Below, in pieces: positions 1 to 5,966 of a stretch of DNA of 23,652 nucleotides. The first letter of the stretch is position 1. Each line of letters starts with the position of its first letter. Source of the stretch: a virus. The position numbers and the translations under genes are program-made. The notes under the pieces were generated by a model that was not told the DNA's origin, ran no database searches, and saw only the letters and a program-made list of their open reading frames with translations. The stretch spans positions 1 to 23,652 of the IMG/VR virus record IMGVR_UViG_3300042467_002292, one strand, 5' to 3'.

Positions 1-114
1 TAAAACATCTTGGCAGATGTCTTATTAACCGGAAGCTAGTTAAACTGTCTGCCCTGTTCGGTTACGGGGTCTGCCAACGGAGAAGTCCGAGACAGTTTAA
101 CTAGCTTTTTTTTT
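1..114 (+). promoter_or_regulatory. Structured leader RNA with terminator and alternative fold, upstream of the replication gene
   Basis: A perfect 18-bp inverted repeat (33-50 with 90-107) is followed directly by nine T residues (106-114), the layout of an intrinsic terminator. It encloses two small hairpins: 52-56/65-69, and CGGA/TCCG at 78-81/86-89. A separate hairpin, ACATCT/AGATGT, lies at 5-20. A second, nested set of pairings is also possible: TTGGCAGA (10-17) with TCTGCCAA (70-77), enclosing TAACCG (26-31) with CGGTTA (59-64). The second set should compete with the terminator stem, because 26-31 cannot reach the loop at the far end of an 18-bp helix. This two-state layout is that of an attenuator or riboswitch-like leader for the gene starting at 125. 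The 5' end may lie outside the window. The pairings are seen in the sequence; the switching is inferred. Confidence 0.7.
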
Positions 115-124
115 GGGAGTTTGT

Positions 125-955
125 ATGAATCATCAATTTGATGTTAATGACGCTATTAGATACGGCGTAGATGAAGCTATAATTTTGAGCAACATTAGGT
201 TTTGGATTGCAAAAAACAAAGCAAATAATAAACATTGTTATGATGGTCGGTATTGGACTTATAACAGCGCGAGAGCTTTTGCAGAATTATTTCCGTACTG
301 GAATGAACAAAAAATACAAAAGATGCTTAAAAAGCTAGAAAACAATGGTGTTATTTTGGCAACATCTGAATACAACGAGACAGCTTACGACAGAACAAAA
401 TGGTATTCAATAGTCAACGAATCGACAAATCAAAATGAATCAACAGACTCATCAAAAATGATGAATGAAAAAATCAAAAATGATGATTCTACTGTAACAG
501 ATATAAACACAGATATAAACACAGATAGTGTGTGTGACGAAAAATCGCGAGAAAGCAAAGAGAAAAACACACACACACAAACAAAATTCGTTCTTCATAG
601 CGAATATGAATTAAAGCTTGATAACGAAAAGCTCGCACATGCAGCAAGACTATCCGGTTTCGATTTGAACAAAATTGATGAAGAAAAATTAAATAGAGCA
701 ATTTCTGCTTACGTTGAGAAAAATTCGGGAAAAATATTCAATGATGAGATTTCGATGTTAAGAGGGTTTGTCTCTCGCTATCTCACTGTTGCAAACAGCG
801 AAAGAAAAAAAACGTTTGAAACTGCTCACGAAAAACTAAAAAGAGAAAATGACGAAGTGCTTCGACAATTTAACGAGCAGAGAGAGAAAGAAAGAGCATA
901 TGAAGCTAAAGATATAACAGACTCATTTAAACAGCCAGCATTTGAAATTCTTTGA
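125..955 (+). CDS. Phage replication initiator (lambda O-like, helix-turn-helix)
   Basis: 276 residues. I chose the ATG at 125 because GGGAG at 115-119 is a good ribosome binding site; an upstream TTG at 113 would include that site in the coding region. The first ~95 residues look like the winged-helix domain of phage replisome organisers: a YGVDEAI...NIRFW opening, then W-x-x-NS...AF..LFPYW and a KIQKMLKKLENNGVI recognition-type segment. A Ser/Thr/Asn-rich linker (about 100-140) is followed by a charged C-terminal half. By analogy with lambda O it would bind an origin and recruit the helicase loader, and the next gene fits that loader role. The repeated AGATATAAACAC units in the linker (about 500-525) could be an internal origin iteron, but there are only two copies. 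Initiator role is inferred from fold resemblance and gene order. Confidence 0.6.
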   Translation: MNHQFDVNDAIRYGVDEAIILSNIRFWIAKNKANNKHCYDGRYWTYNSARAFAELFPYWNEQKIQKMLKKLENNGVILATSEYNETAYDRTKWYSIVNESTNQNESTDSSKMMNEKIKNDDSTVTDINTDINTDSVCDEKSRESKEKNTHTQTKFVLHSEYELKLDNEKLAHAARLSGFDLNKIDEEKLNRAISAYVEKNSGKIFNDEISMLRGFVSRYLTVANSERKKTFETAHEKLKRENDEVLRQFNEQREKERAYEAKDITDSFKQPAFEIL

Positions 956-964
956 GGTGGTAAT

Positions 965-1549
965 GTGATTAATTACAACGAATACATAAAGTTCATTAGC
1001 GAGATGTTTGATGATTATGGAAAAAAGCTCACAGGGCTAGCAACCAAAGAATGGGTTGATGTTGGAGAAAAGTATGGTTTTGAGAATGTGTGCAAAATAA
1101 TTTTATCTTTGCGTGCCTCGCCGGACGCGACTGGCTTCATCATTAGAGTTTCAGAGATTGAGAAAGCTTTGGTCGGAACAAAGAAAGATAGAGCCAGTCT
1201 AGCGTGGGCGAAATTAATGAGCATAATAGACAAGTGTAGCGCTCGTAGATTCGTGTTCGATGACCCGATTATTCACGCAGTTGTTGAATCGATGGGAGGA
1301 ATGGATGCTGTGTGTACTTGGACTTTAGATGCATTGTCGTTCAAAGAAACTGAATTTTGCAAACATTACGAGATGTTTGAGAAATCGCCGGCAGCTTTGC
1401 AGAATATCCCTAGTTTTTTAGCTGCATCAGGAAACATCATTTCTCCATTTTTTCCGGTCGGTGATGAGGAATTATGTAAACTTGTCTACAAAAAACAACA
1501 TAAACTTTTGATTGGAGGTAGCGATGGCAAACGAATTGGAGATAAATAA
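965..1549 (+). CDS. Putative replication protein / helicase loader (DUF6475-like)
   Basis: 194 residues from a GTG start at 965, preceded by GAGGTGG (954-960). It follows the O-like gene by 9 bases, the position of lambda P, which loads DnaB onto the origin. The protein has an N-terminal helical part with LTGLATKEWVDVGEKYGF, and a middle segment (about 95-125) with VFDDPIIHAVVESMGGMDAVC and then a KETEFCKHYEMF motif. I recall this FDDPaIH...GG pattern from phage proteins of the DUF6475 type, which sit beside replication initiators. No Walker motif is seen, so it is not a DnaC-type ATPase. Loader function is inferred from context; family assignment is from memory. Confidence 0.5.
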   Translation: MINYNEYIKFISEMFDDYGKKLTGLATKEWVDVGEKYGFENVCKIILSLRASPDATGFIIRVSEIEKALVGTKKDRASLAWAKLMSIIDKCSARRFVFDDPIIHAVVESMGGMDAVCTWTLDALSFKETEFCKHYEMFEKSPAALQNIPSFLAASGNIISPFFPVGDEELCKLVYKKQHKLLIGGSDGKRIGDK

Positions 1550-1691
1550 AACGACGCTTTATCAAGAAATTTTGCAAAAAAGAAAAATTCAAGGTAAGTG
1601 TGTGAGTGATGCTTGCATGTCTGTTGCTTACATGTTTTTTTTGTCTAAAGAACAAAGGAAAAACAAAAATGAAAAACAATCAAATAATTGA
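1524..1691 (+). CDS. Small hypothetical protein, 55 aa
   Basis: ATG at 1524 with a strong ribosome binding site (TTGGAGGT, 1512-1519) overlaps the end of the preceding gene by 26 bases in another frame. The product is short and basic (many Lys, Asn, Gln), with a central CVSDACMSVAYMFFLSKEQ stretch that could be an amphipathic or weakly hydrophobic helix. The start signal and the overlap support real translation. I do not recognise the family. Confidence 0.5.
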   Translation: MANELEINKTTLYQEILQKRKIQGKCVSDACMSVAYMFFLSKEQRKNKNEKQSNN

Positions 1692-1851
1692 TATTCTTAA
1701 TGAGATTAAACAACTTGTGAGTTGGCACATGGATGTTGACGCTGACGAATAAGACGAATCGCCAACAGATATGCACGCGCACATCAACGGGTTGGTCAAT
1801 AAAAAATGTAATGAAATAATTGCTGAAATATTGAACAATTTAGACAAATAA
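1669..1851 (+). pseudogene. Small gene interrupted by an in-frame TAA
   Basis: A frame opening with ATG 1669 (MKNNQIIDILNEIKQL...) reaches TAA at 1750-1752 after 27 codons. The same frame then continues without another stop for 32 codons to TAA 1849-1851, ending in KKCNEIIAEILNNLDK. Both halves are rich in Asn, Ile, Leu and Asp and look like one helical protein of about 60 residues with one nonsense codon. An AGGA lies upstream at about 1656 with loose spacing. It could also be a genuine 27-residue peptide followed by chance open frame. Confidence 0.35.
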
Positions 1852-1906
1852 GAAATATTTTTCTAAAAACAGGGATAAAAAAGAAATAAAAATACATAAA
1901 AAATAG

Positions 1907-1958
1907 TTGACAAATAAAACTAAACGTGTAAAATTACACATATTGATTCATTGAATCA
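1907..1958 (+). promoter_or_regulatory. Sigma70-type promoter with two palindromic operator candidates
   Basis: TTGACA (1907-1912), a 16-base spacer, then TAAAAT (1929-1934). The -10 box lies inside a perfect palindrome, GTGTAA-AA-TTACAC (1926-1939). A second perfect palindrome, TGATTCA-T-TGAATCA (1944-1958), covers the expected start point. It would drive the gene at 1988. The pair of palindromes suggests repression by a dimeric regulator. Confidence 0.65.
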
Positions 1959-1987
1959 GTTTTTAAATATTTTTTTAGTAGATAAAG

Positions 1988-2365
1988 ATGTTTTACACAA
2001 ATTTAAAACTTGACTTTTGGGTCTGTACACCCCCAAATATTATTAATGCAGGGTGGTACAAAATAAATAAATTTTTTTATTGGAACGTTTTTTATTCACC
2101 GAATGGGAGCGGTTCAAAATATTTTGAGATGCGAAAAACACATTCCCATGAAGTTGTTAAAGTGGTCAGAGAATCTGATCACTGGGGTAAATGCGGTAGC
2201 TGTCGCTTTTATTTAAGAGTCTCAAAAAAAACGAAGCTATCGGAGGATCAAGCGAAGTTTTTTGATGAAGTAAAAGAGCTTTGGAACGCTCGACACTATA
2301 ACGGTTTTAGATCAGATGGGCATTGCCCATCTCCGCTTAGAATTGCTGGGGTTGCTTATATTTAA
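1988..2365 (+). CDS. Hypothetical protein, 125 aa, Cys-containing
   Basis: ATG 1988 follows the promoter at 1907 by about 50 bases, so this is probably the first gene of a transcript. The product is aromatic-rich at its N-terminus (FYTNLKLDFWV, FYWNVFYSP) and has a CGSC pair near residue 72-75, a conserved-looking HWGKCGSCRFYLR segment and a further Cys near the end (DGHCPSPL), which could form a metal site. No strong Shine-Dalgarno precedes the ATG (only AGATAAAG). It has no family I recognise. The strong, operator-bearing promoter suggests a tightly controlled early gene. Confidence 0.55.
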   Translation: MFYTNLKLDFWVCTPPNIINAGWYKINKFFYWNVFYSPNGSGSKYFEMRKTHSHEVVKVVRESDHWGKCGSCRFYLRVSKKTKLSEDQAKFFDEVKELWNARHYNGFRSDGHCPSPLRIAGVAYI

Positions 2366-2394
2366 ATTTAGATAATGACTTAGTGTTTTAGGAT

Positions 2395-2534
2395 CACAGG
2401 AGAAAAACGGCGAAAAACCCCATTTTTGGAAAAGTAGCTGCCTTAAAAAAAACCTAAAAAAGTGCCCTGTGTTGTGGGTGCGCCAAATAAAAAAAAGAAT
2501 GGTGTAGGCTCTGGTAGCTAATGTTGCCAGAGCC
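2395..2534 (+). promoter_or_regulatory. Structured intergenic RNA
   Basis: The gap 2366-2562 contains an 8-bp perfect hairpin GGCTCTGG/CCAGAGCC (2507-2514/2527-2534). Its loop begins TAGCTA (2515-2520), complementary to TAGCTG (2435-2440) with one wobble. That upstream strand itself lies in the loop closed by CACAGG/CCTGTG (2395-2400/2466-2471), giving a possible kissing interaction. It may be a leader of the gene at 2563 or a small RNA. There is no terminator-like T-run. Confidence 0.45.
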
Positions 2535-2562
2535 GGTATCTAATATATCGAAAGGAAAGTAA

Positions 2563-2742
2563 ATGGAAAAAATAACCGAAATAGGAGATATAGGCAACCA
2601 TATCGGTGGGTTGAGTGTGAAGAAGGAGGATGGAAAATTTTATTGGAGCATTGAAACTAGGTTTGGCGACGCTTGGAGAGAGATACCAGAGTATCTTTAT
2701 CAAACATTGATTAAATACGAAAACGAAAGGAAGAGAAAATGA
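2563..2742 (+). CDS. Small hypothetical protein, 59 aa
   Basis: ATG 2563 is preceded by AAAGGAAAG (2551-2559), a good ribosome binding site. The product starts MEKITEIGDIGNHIGGLSV, has an aromatic centre (FYWSIE) and a basic end (YENERKRK). Its stop overlaps the next start as ATGA (2739-2742), which suggests coupled translation. No known domain is seen. Confidence 0.6.
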   Translation: MEKITEIGDIGNHIGGLSVKKEDGKFYWSIETRFGDAWREIPEYLYQTLIKYENERKRK

Positions 2743-2960
2743 ACAAACGATACGCACTCAATCCGACTTGGCTTGAGTGGAAAACCGCATTTAACGATGC
2801 AGCAAAAGAAAAAAACTGGATCGGCGACAAAGAAGCGTTGGCGATTGTTAAAGAAAAAACAGGACTAACGACGGCTGGTGCGCACAATCTTATTAAGCGA
2901 GCGAAGGAAGGACGGGCGAGCATGAATAAATTTAATCAAGTTTTTGGAGATGTTGAGTGA
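2739..2960 (+). CDS. Hypothetical protein, 73 aa
   Basis: The start overlaps the previous stop (ATGA), with GGAAGAGAA upstream as ribosome binding site. The product is Lys/Ala-rich and helical in character. A WLEWKTAFNDAAKEKNW opening and an ALAIVKEKTGLTTAGAHNLIKRAKEGRAS segment resemble a small helix-turn-helix (TGLTTAGAHNLIKRA), so DNA binding is possible. This is a guess from residue pattern, not a family match. It ends in TGA overlapping the GTG of the next gene. Confidence 0.55.
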   Translation: MNKRYALNPTWLEWKTAFNDAAKEKNWIGDKEALAIVKEKTGLTTAGAHNLIKRAKEGRASMNKFNQVFGDVE

Positions 2961-3244
2961 AACAAAATAGCCCTTGGTACATGTTGTATATTCAACACAA
3001 AATAGGTGATATTGAAACGATTGAAAAAGAGAGAAAAAAAGAAATTATAAAAAAAAGAATGGAAAATAGACCAAAAAGGTACGCAAACCAAAAAGAATAC
3101 AATGAGTTAAAAAAAGAAGCTTTATCGCTTAGAGAGAAATTCAAAACAATGACTCAAGTTAGAGATGAAATGATAAAAACAAGAGGTGCTGCACCATGCT
3201 TAGATTGGTTTTACAGAATTAAAATAAAACAAAACAAAAAATAA
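2957..3244 (+). CDS. Hypothetical basic helical protein, 95 aa
   Basis: GTG start at 2957 overlaps the upstream stop by 4 bases; GGAGATGT (2946-2953) serves as ribosome binding site. After a PWYMLYIQHKIGD opening, nearly the whole length is Lys/Glu/Arg-rich and predicted helical, possibly a coiled coil (about 18-75). It ends with an aromatic-basic tail. Last gene of the 2563-3244 coupled trio. Function unknown. Confidence 0.55.
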   Translation: MKQNSPWYMLYIQHKIGDIETIEKERKKEIIKKRMENRPKRYANQKEYNELKKEALSLREKFKTMTQVRDEMIKTRGAAPCLDWFYRIKIKQNKK

Positions 3245-3251
3245 ATAATGT

Positions 3252-3288
3252 TTGACATATTTTATTTATTTCAATATAATATATATTG
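3252..3288 (+). promoter_or_regulatory. Consensus sigma70 promoter with palindrome over the -10 box
   Basis: TTGACA (3252-3257), 17-base spacer, TATAAT (3275-3280): both hexamers match consensus exactly. A perfect palindrome, CAATATA-ATA-TATATTG (3272-3288), covers the -10. AATAATGT just upstream (3244-3251) matches an arm of the operator candidate at 5065-5083. It drives 3409 through a structured leader of about 120 bases. Confidence 0.75.
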
Positions 3289-3305
3289 CTTTAACATTAA
3301 TTCAA

Positions 3306-3404
3306 AGCTTAGCTTGATGTGTTCGCATTATTAGAGGTCTTGCGAGCACAACCCAAAAAGTAAGGCCAAAATAGCTAGGCTGGCCAAGATTTTAGATTGG
3401 AGGT
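3306..3404 (+). promoter_or_regulatory. Structured 5' leader of the gene at 3409
   Basis: AGCTTAGCT (3306-3314) pairs with AGCTAGGCT (3373-3381) over 9 positions with one G-U. It encloses a 10-bp stem, TGTGTTCGCA/TGCGAGCACA (3318-3327/3341-3350, one G-U), with a 13-base loop. GGCCA/TGGCC (3364-3368/3381-3385) is an alternative that competes at 3381. CCAA (3384-3387) can pair with TTGG (3397-3400) next to the GGAGG ribosome binding site (3399-3403), so the fold could affect translation. No known riboswitch class recognised. Confidence 0.5.
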
Positions 3405-3408
3405 AAAT

Positions 3409-3861
3409 ATGAATATTTCAAACTTGAGAGTGACGCCAGAACAAGTTAAGTTGTGGGTTAAGACAGGTGGTGAGTGGCCGGACAAGTTTACGACTCACCC
3501 GAATTACGATAAATTCGGTTGGGATATAGTATACGATTCTGCTGGTGATTGCTGGTGCATAGAGCTAGGAAGAGCAAATAATAACGACAAAGTTATTGAT
3601 GTCGTTAGGGCTGACAGCAAAATTTATCGAAAAATTTTTGAAATTCCAACAGTCTTTGCTCACGCTCTAGAATGTATGCAGAAAGCAAAGGTGGTGTTTG
3701 CTCAAGGTTGGTTATGTATCTGGAGATTTAATGAGGGGAAATGCCAGACACTTGAAGACAAATGGCAAGATATGCCTCACCTCCCTTTAACTTTTGATTG
3801 GGAGTTCTATCTACGCCCAGACATTGACTGGGAAACAGGAAAGAGAATAGAGGTTAAATGA
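3409..3861 (+). CDS. Hypothetical protein, 150 aa
   Basis: I chose ATG 3409 because TGGAGGT (3398-3404) sits at ideal distance; an upstream in-frame TTG at 3397 lies inside that site. The protein is Trp-rich and soluble, with GWDIVYDSAGDCWCIEL near residues 38-54, a VFAHALECMQKAKVVFAQGWLCIW segment in the middle and an acidic-aromatic end (FDWEFYLRPDIDWETGKR). No transmembrane segment or known motif is seen. It follows a consensus promoter and structured leader, so it is probably regulated at two levels. Its stop overlaps the next ATG by one base. Confidence 0.6.
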   Translation: MNISNLRVTPEQVKLWVKTGGEWPDKFTTHPNYDKFGWDIVYDSAGDCWCIELGRANNNDKVIDVVRADSKIYRKIFEIPTVFAHALECMQKAKVVFAQGWLCIWRFNEGKCQTLEDKWQDMPHLPLTFDWEFYLRPDIDWETGKRIEVK

Positions 3862-4028
3862 TGGATAAAAAAAAATGCGAGATAATCGAAAAAACAAGCA
3901 CACAATCAAGCGCAACAGTTGTGATTCTGTGCGAATCAATACCTCCGGCTCCCCCGCCTCCTTATGTTTTTATTGTTATTTTATTATTTTTTTTTGTTTT
4001 TATTCCGTTGTTGGCTTATAAATGTTGA
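3861..4028 (+). CDS. Small membrane protein with proline-rich hinge, 55 aa
   Basis: ATG 3861 overlaps the preceding TGA by one base; GAGG at 3850-3853 is the ribosome binding site. The product has a charged/polar N-terminal part (MDKKKCEIIEKTSTQ), a short proline run (PPAPPPP, about 28-34) and a C-terminal hydrophobic segment (VFIVILLFFFVFIPLLAY, about 36-53), one membrane helix. That is a tail-anchored arrangement. It could be a superinfection-exclusion or lysis-accessory peptide, but nothing proves it. The frame is short yet its start is coupled and its composition is clearly protein-like. Confidence 0.5.
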   Translation: MDKKKCEIIEKTSTQSSATVVILCESIPPAPPPPYVFIVILLFFFVFIPLLAYKC

Positions 4029-4117
4029 TTAATCGATAAGGATGATAGTTTTTTTAGACTGGCGGTTTTTTGGCTTTTCTTGTTGGTCGCTTTGATAAAT
4101 TATAACGGGAGTCTGAA

Positions 4118-4228
4118 ATGACAGAGAAAAAGATAGAAATATGGGTTGATCGTAATACAGGAGAGACAATACAAGAGATTAAAGATTTTTGCGACGATAT
4201 TTTGAGGGAATTTAAATGGCCGAAATGA
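4118..4228 (+). CDS. Small hypothetical protein, 36 aa
   Basis: ATG 4118 is preceded by CGGGAGT (4106-4112). The product MTEKKIEIWVDRNTGETI... is acidic and ends KWPK. It overlaps the start of the next gene (4216) by 13 bases, and the gene order suggests co-expression. No family is recognised. Confidence 0.4.
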   Translation: MTEKKIEIWVDRNTGETIQEIKDFCDDILREFKWPK

Positions 4229-4581
4229 AAGACCTATTGGGCAAGACTCTGAATAGACTGGAAGTTGATAGCGATGAGCTTGTTTTTTATACAACAGAAG
4301 GCAAAATATACAAGCTGTATCACGAGCAAGTTTGCGATGAATGTGTATACATCGAAAGCGTGCTGGGAGACTTGGACGATTTGGGTGGATCACCGATTAT
4401 TTTCGCTGAGGAAAGCACTAACCGAGAGCATCCAGAAGGCTACACGGCGAGTGAGCACAAAGAATCGTTCACTTGGACATTTTACGGGTTTGCCACGCTA
4501 AAAGGCTCCGTTGAGGTGCGCTGGCTAGGTGAGTCCAACGGATGCTACAGCGAGAGGGTGGATTTCACAGAGATTTGTTGA
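4216..4581 (+). CDS. DUF7448-like phage protein, 121 aa
   Basis: ATG 4216 with GAGGG (4204-4208) upstream. The sequence follows a pattern I recall from a widespread phage family (DUF7448). It opens with LLGKTLNRLEVDSDELVFYTTEGKIYKLYH. Next come a Cys pair in the region VCDECVYIESVLGDLDDLGGSPI and an end with FTWTFYGFATLKGSVEVRWLGESNG then YSERVDF. The length suits the family. Molecular role is unknown; these genes occur in accessory/early regions of phages. Family name is from memory, but the pattern fit is strong. Confidence 0.6.
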   Translation: MAEMKDLLGKTLNRLEVDSDELVFYTTEGKIYKLYHEQVCDECVYIESVLGDLDDLGGSPIIFAEESTNREHPEGYTASEHKESFTWTFYGFATLKGSVEVRWLGESNGCYSERVDFTEIC

Positions 4582-4624
4582 TTCTTATCTTTTAACAAAA
4601 TTGTTTATAAAATGTTTTTTTCAT

Positions 4625-5065
4625 ATGGTAATTATAGGCATTGACCCAGGCGAACAAACGGGGATAGCGATATTTAGAAACTTAAAATTAGCGTCTCTCG
4701 ACACAATCAAGCCAGAAGAAATTCAGGATTGGCTAACAGTGTTTCACGAGCGCGAGAAAATCGAGAGAGTAATCTATGAGGACAACAGATTGACTAGATT
4801 CATTTTTTCTGCGGCGAAGCACAACGATAAATCACCAGCATATGGGCGGAAAATTGCTAGAAACGTAGGCCAAAATGGAGCATGGGGGAAGGTGATTGAT
4901 TACACATGCGGAAAACTCGGCATTATATCTCACGGGATAAGTCCAAAGGGTAAGGGCGAGAAAATAAGTGCAGAAAAGCTATTCGAATTAACCGGATATG
5001 CCGAAAGTTCGAATCAACACAAAAGAGATGCGGCAATGGTTGTATTAAGATCAATAAGGTATTGA
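4625..5065 (+). CDS. RuvC-like Holliday junction resolvase (RNase H fold)
   Basis: 146 residues from ATG 4625. The frame extends upstream, but the protein fold begins at VIIGIDPG. Acidic catalytic residues fit a RuvC-type site: Asp7 in IGIDPGEQTG, Glu52 in VIYED, and His132/Asp135 in QHKRDAA. The central KGKGEKISAEKLF and NVGQNGAWGKVIDYTCGKLGI segments resemble the DNA-binding part of phage RuvC-like nucleases. It would resolve recombination and replication junctions before packaging, the role of RusA/Rap in lambdoid phages, and fits with NinB downstream. No Shine-Dalgarno is seen; a TATAAA at 4606-4611 could start a nearly leaderless transcript. Confidence 0.75.
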   Translation: MVIIGIDPGEQTGIAIFRNLKLASLDTIKPEEIQDWLTVFHEREKIERVIYEDNRLTRFIFSAAKHNDKSPAYGRKIARNVGQNGAWGKVIDYTCGKLGIISHGISPKGKGEKISAEKLFELTGYAESSNQHKRDAAMVVLRSIRY

Positions 5066-5089
5066 CATTATTTTTAATAATGTTATAAT
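5062..5089 (+). promoter_or_regulatory. Consensus promoter with 19-bp operator between -35 and -10
   Basis: TTGACA (5062-5067), 16-base spacer, TATAAT (5084-5089). A perfect palindrome, ACATTATT-TTT-AATAATGT (5065-5083), fills the spacer and overlaps the -35. The next gene (5122) encodes a winged-helix-type DNA-binding protein, so autoregulation is likely. Confidence 0.75.
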
Positions 5090-5121
5090 ATATTTTATAC
5101 TTAAAATTTTAAGGAATTAAA

Positions 5122-5409
5122 ATGCAAATAGTTAAAATGGTGCAAACGGATGAGCTTGTGAATATCGCCGAAGTGGCGAAAATGCTAGAGAAATCTGGGT
5201 TTAAGATGCGACAAAATACAATCAACATTCTAGTTGTTGGTGGTGTTTTACCGCAGCCTCAATTCTTTCAAAATCTTGATAAAAGGAAAAGATTTTTCAG
5301 GCGAGAGCACATTGAAAAAATAATTTCTTTTTTCGAGAAAGAAAATTCTAGCAAAGCAGAGATGCTGGCTAAAGATTTTGTTAAAAGCTTAAAAGAAGCT
5401 CAAAGCTAG
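5122..5409 (+). CDS. Winged-helix (MerR/AlpA-like) DNA-binding protein, 95 aa
   Basis: ATG 5122 with AAGGA (5111-5115) upstream. After a short lead, VNIAEVAKMLEKSGFKMRQNTINILVVGGVLPQPQFF looks like a helix-turn-helix followed by the wing of MerR/excisionase-type domains. An aromatic KRFFRREHIEKIISFF helix comes next, then a Lys-rich tail. The size is right for a phage regulator or excisionase. It sits 33 bases behind a promoter with a perfect 19-bp palindrome, so it probably binds there and represses itself. Target beyond that is unknown. The segment TTTTAAGGAATTAAA before the start (5107-5121) recurs at 6998-7012 before another small gene. Confidence 0.55.
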   Translation: MQIVKMVQTDELVNIAEVAKMLEKSGFKMRQNTINILVVGGVLPQPQFFQNLDKRKRFFRREHIEKIISFFEKENSSKAEMLAKDFVKSLKEAQS

Positions 5410-5418
5410 GGGGTTAGA

Positions 5419-5964
5419 ATGAAAGTAAAAAACATATATAAGAGAGAAGTTGTCTCGCCGATTGATATTTACGATATATTGAATGCTTATGGGGTGCAAT
5501 CTCACGCTGTAGGAGATGCGATTAAGAAGTTGTTAGTTGCTGGGCAAAGAGGCGCAAAATCTTATTCTCAAGATATAATCGAAGCTAGAGCTTCTATTGA
5601 TCGAGAGATTGAGGATATTGAAGCTTTAAACAAAGAGTCTACTGATGAGATAAAAGACGTGCGAAGTCTTCCGGATGATGCTGGGTTTGTTGATTATTCC
5701 GGCGTTAAAAGTCTTAAGTTTTTGTTTGTGCTTAATAAACACAAAGAAAAAAACGAAAGTGTGTTAAGGTGGGTCTTTGAGGCCAAAAAAATAGCACAAA
5801 AATTAAATGCTAATCAAAAAAAATATTTAAGCAAAAAAATAATTTCTAAAATCATAGAAGCGAAATTAAACGAAATTGGTGTTGTTGGAGTTTCAGGCAA
5901 GCCGATTAAGGCGGCAACGATAATGAGGGAATTTCTTTATTATTATGATGTTAAAAAGGCTTAA
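5419..5964 (+). CDS. Phage protein with conserved 'DIYDILNAYGV' N-terminal domain, 181 aa
   Basis: ATG 5419 with GGGGG (5409-5413) upstream. Residues about 14-70 follow a pattern common in phage proteins next to replication/recombination genes: PIDIYDILNAYGV, HAVGDAIKKLL, AGQRGAKSYSQDI, and a helical ...ASIDREIEDIE end. I know this only as a conserved phage segment without a function. The C-terminal 100 residues are Lys-rich, with a helical core (LRWVFEAKKIAQKL), and do not belong to the usual short version, so the protein looks extended. It is co-transcribed with the regulator upstream (9-base gap) and the dUTPase downstream (2-base gap). Confidence 0.55.
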   Translation: MKVKNIYKREVVSPIDIYDILNAYGVQSHAVGDAIKKLLVAGQRGAKSYSQDIIEARASIDREIEDIEALNKESTDEIKDVRSLPDDAGFVDYSGVKSLKFLFVLNKHKEKNESVLRWVFEAKKIAQKLNANQKKYLSKKIISKIIEAKLNEIGVVGVSGKPIKAATIMREFLYYYDVKKA

Positions 5965-5966
5965 AA

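Noticed and set aside
1-114. Self-cleaving ribozyme or pseudoknotted RNA at the left edge
   Set aside because: No hammerhead, twister or HDV-like core is found, and the upstream strand cannot reach the distal loop while the 18-bp stem exists, so an alternative fold explains the complementarity better.
500-525. Two AGATATAAACAC copies in the O-like gene as an origin iteron
   Set aside because: Two adjacent 12-base copies in an AT-rich linker are too few to claim an origin; kept only as a remark on the gene.
4265-4501. 78-residue + strand frame inside the DUF7448-like gene
   Set aside because: Overlaps a family-like gene in another frame and has no start signal.
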